The notes beneath the pieces are model-generated. The model worked only from the letters and a program-made list of their open reading frames with translations. It was not told where the DNA came from and made no database searches. The translations under genes were made by a program, and so were the position numbers. From positions 20,593 to 84,592 of the forward strand of contig JACPUC010000018.1 in NCBI GenBank assembly GCA_016192455.1: a stretch of 64,000 nucleotides of DNA, read 5' to 3'. How positions within the stretch are numbered: the first letter of the stretch is position 1; each line of letters begins with the position of its first letter. Origin of the DNA: Candidatus Tectimicrobiota bacterium (lineage in GTDB: Bacteria > JACPUC01). Below, piece after piece: positions 63,229 through 64,000 of the stretch.

Positions 63229-63864
63229 ATGATGAGACGCTGGGAATGTTTGAAGGCGATTGCCGCTGATGTGGGTGATGCGCTCGTGGTCACCAGCGCC
63301 GGAGCGAACACGTTCGAGTGGAACACGTTTCGTCCGAGCGACGGCAACCTGCAGGTGAAAACGCTGGGGCTCACCTGCTCGATTGGCTTGGGCCTCGCCC
63401 TCGGCCTGCCCCAGCGCACGGTCATCGCCCTGGATGGCGACGGCTCCTTGCTGATGAACCTTTGCGGCCTACCGACGATTGCGCGCATGAAGCCCGGCAA
63501 CTTCCTCCACATCGTCTTCGATAACGAGTGCTACGAGTCCTCCGGCGCAACCGCGACCGCCACGAGCGCCGGGGCGGACCTGGTGACGTGCGCCCAGGGC
63601 GCCGGCTATCCGAGGGCCGTCTGGGCCCAGAGCGTGGAGGATTTCCACGCCCAGGTCATGCAGGCCATCGAGAGCCGGACGCTGACCTTCCTCGGCGCCA
63701 AAGTCACGCTCGAGCGCTGTATGGTGAAGCCCCTCGAAGTCGATGAGGTGGAGAACAAATATCGCTTCATGCGCTTCGTCGAGCGCACCACGGGGAAGAA
63801 ACTCATCGTGCACGGGTTGCCAGCCAGCTACCAGAAGCTTGCTGGTCAACCGATCCCCACCTAG
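63229..63864 (+). CDS. ThDP enzyme PP subunit (sulfopyruvate/phosphonopyruvate decarboxylase beta-like)
   Basis: A 211-residue stand-alone PP domain partner of the preceding gene. The ThDP-diphosphate/Mg motif begins at GDGSLLMN and ends at the Asn of IVFDNECYESSG about 25 residues later. LGLTCSIGLGLALGL precedes it. The C-terminal 40 residues (YRFMRFVERTTGKKL onward) extend past the minimal ComE domain. GAGAGGGAACG precedes ATG 63229. The IS630-like element begins right after the stop. Confidence 0.82.
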   Translation: MMRRWECLKAIAADVGDALVVTSAGANTFEWNTFRPSDGNLQVKTLGLTCSIGLGLALGLPQRTVIALDGDGSLLMNLCGLPTIARMKPGNFLHIVFDNECYESSGATATATSAGADLVTCAQGAGYPRAVWAQSVEDFHAQVMQAIESRTLTFLGAKVTLERCMVKPLEVDEVENKYRFMRFVERTTGKKLIVHGLPASYQKLAGQPIPT

Positions 63865-63871
63865 TACTTAG

Positions 63872-63900
63872 TTGCGTTATTTCTTGTTACATGCTATGAT
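63872..63900 (+). promoter_or_regulatory. Promoter-like element before transposase
   Basis: TTGCGT (63872-63877), a 17-base spacer and an extended -10 TGCTATGAT ending at 63900. The ATG at 63907 is only a few bases downstream, so the transcript may be nearly leaderless. Confidence 0.35.
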
Positions 63901-63906
63901 GGGGGC

Positions 63907-64000
63907 ATGAACACCTCATCCGTCCCCATTACGTTGAGTCAGGAGGAGCGACAGACCCTGGAGCGCTGGCGCCGCACCCCGACGACCGAGCAGCGCCGGG
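63907..64000 (+). mobile_element. IS630-family transposase, N-terminal start (truncated by window end)
   Basis: Only 31 codons are visible: VPITLSQEERQTLERWRR is the typical start of the IS630 helix-turn-helix region. The AT-richer 40 bases before the ATG probably include the element's end, directly after the stop of the ThDP subunit gene. Confidence 0.55.

Noticed and set aside
1..64000. tRNA, rRNA, tmRNA, RNase P or CRISPR arrays
   Set aside because: No conserved T-loop or other landmark sequences and no regularly spaced repeats were seen by eye; a covariance-model search could still find something.

Overview
The window is a high-GC stretch of bacterial chromosome with about 60 tightly packed genes on both strands, many of them overlapping their neighbours by 1-4 bases. 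A 1400-residue AsmA-like protein and a family 9 (heptosyltransferase-type) glycosyltransferase suggest a diderm cell. A LysW carrier-protein pathway, UbiD, PaaK-type ligases, luciferase-like flavoenzymes, orphan solute-binding proteins and alanine-glyoxylate-type aminotransferases occur together. This mix resembles uncultured lineages such as Rokubacteria, NC10/Methylomirabilota or Tectomicrobia. That placement is inferred from gene content; no marker gene in the window settles it.

Layout. 1-9.2 kb: a truncated Lon-like ATPase, an orphan substrate-binding protein, galU, thiL, two tandem CNNM/CorC membrane proteins, a UbiD decarboxylase and an NTF2-like protein. 9.3-11.1 kb: a visibly AT-richer island with an unrecognised 308-residue protein overlapping a PIN-domain gene, next to an MNT nucleotidyltransferase whose HEPN partner is cut off after about 26 codons. 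11.4-26.6 kb: mtaB, a SAM hydrolase, asmA, a glycosyltransferase, ychF, rqcH, then the block yicC-gmk-coaBC-udg. 26.7-36.3 kb: a DsbA-like protein, an MFS carrier, a PaaK-type ligase with a degenerate paralogue, an acyl-CoA dehydrogenase and a TPR/SH3 protein. 37.3-39.6 kb: a small protein, an HDOD protein and a receiver-GGDDF protein, probably one signalling unit. 39.7-52.3 kb: tandem aminotransferases, hemW, another solute-binding protein, an F420-type oxidoreductase, a stress protein, DUF456 and two DUF507 proteins, a class V aminotransferase, a PaaG-like isomerase and phoU.

52.5-58.1 kb is the clearest pathway: a well-formed promoter followed by lysW, lysX, argC/lysY, lysZ, lysJ and lysK, a complete carrier-protein route from alpha-aminoadipate to lysine or from glutamate to ornithine. 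58-64 kb: a branched-chain-type binding protein, an old-yellow-enzyme fused to a fibronectin-III-like domain, a repeat-bearing intergenic region, a split ThDP decarboxylase, and the start of an IS630-type transposase cut by the window end.

No tRNA, rRNA or CRISPR array was seen. The best candidates for something undescribed are the PIN module with its unfamiliar partner, the OYE-FN3 fusion, and the degenerate ligase paralogue.
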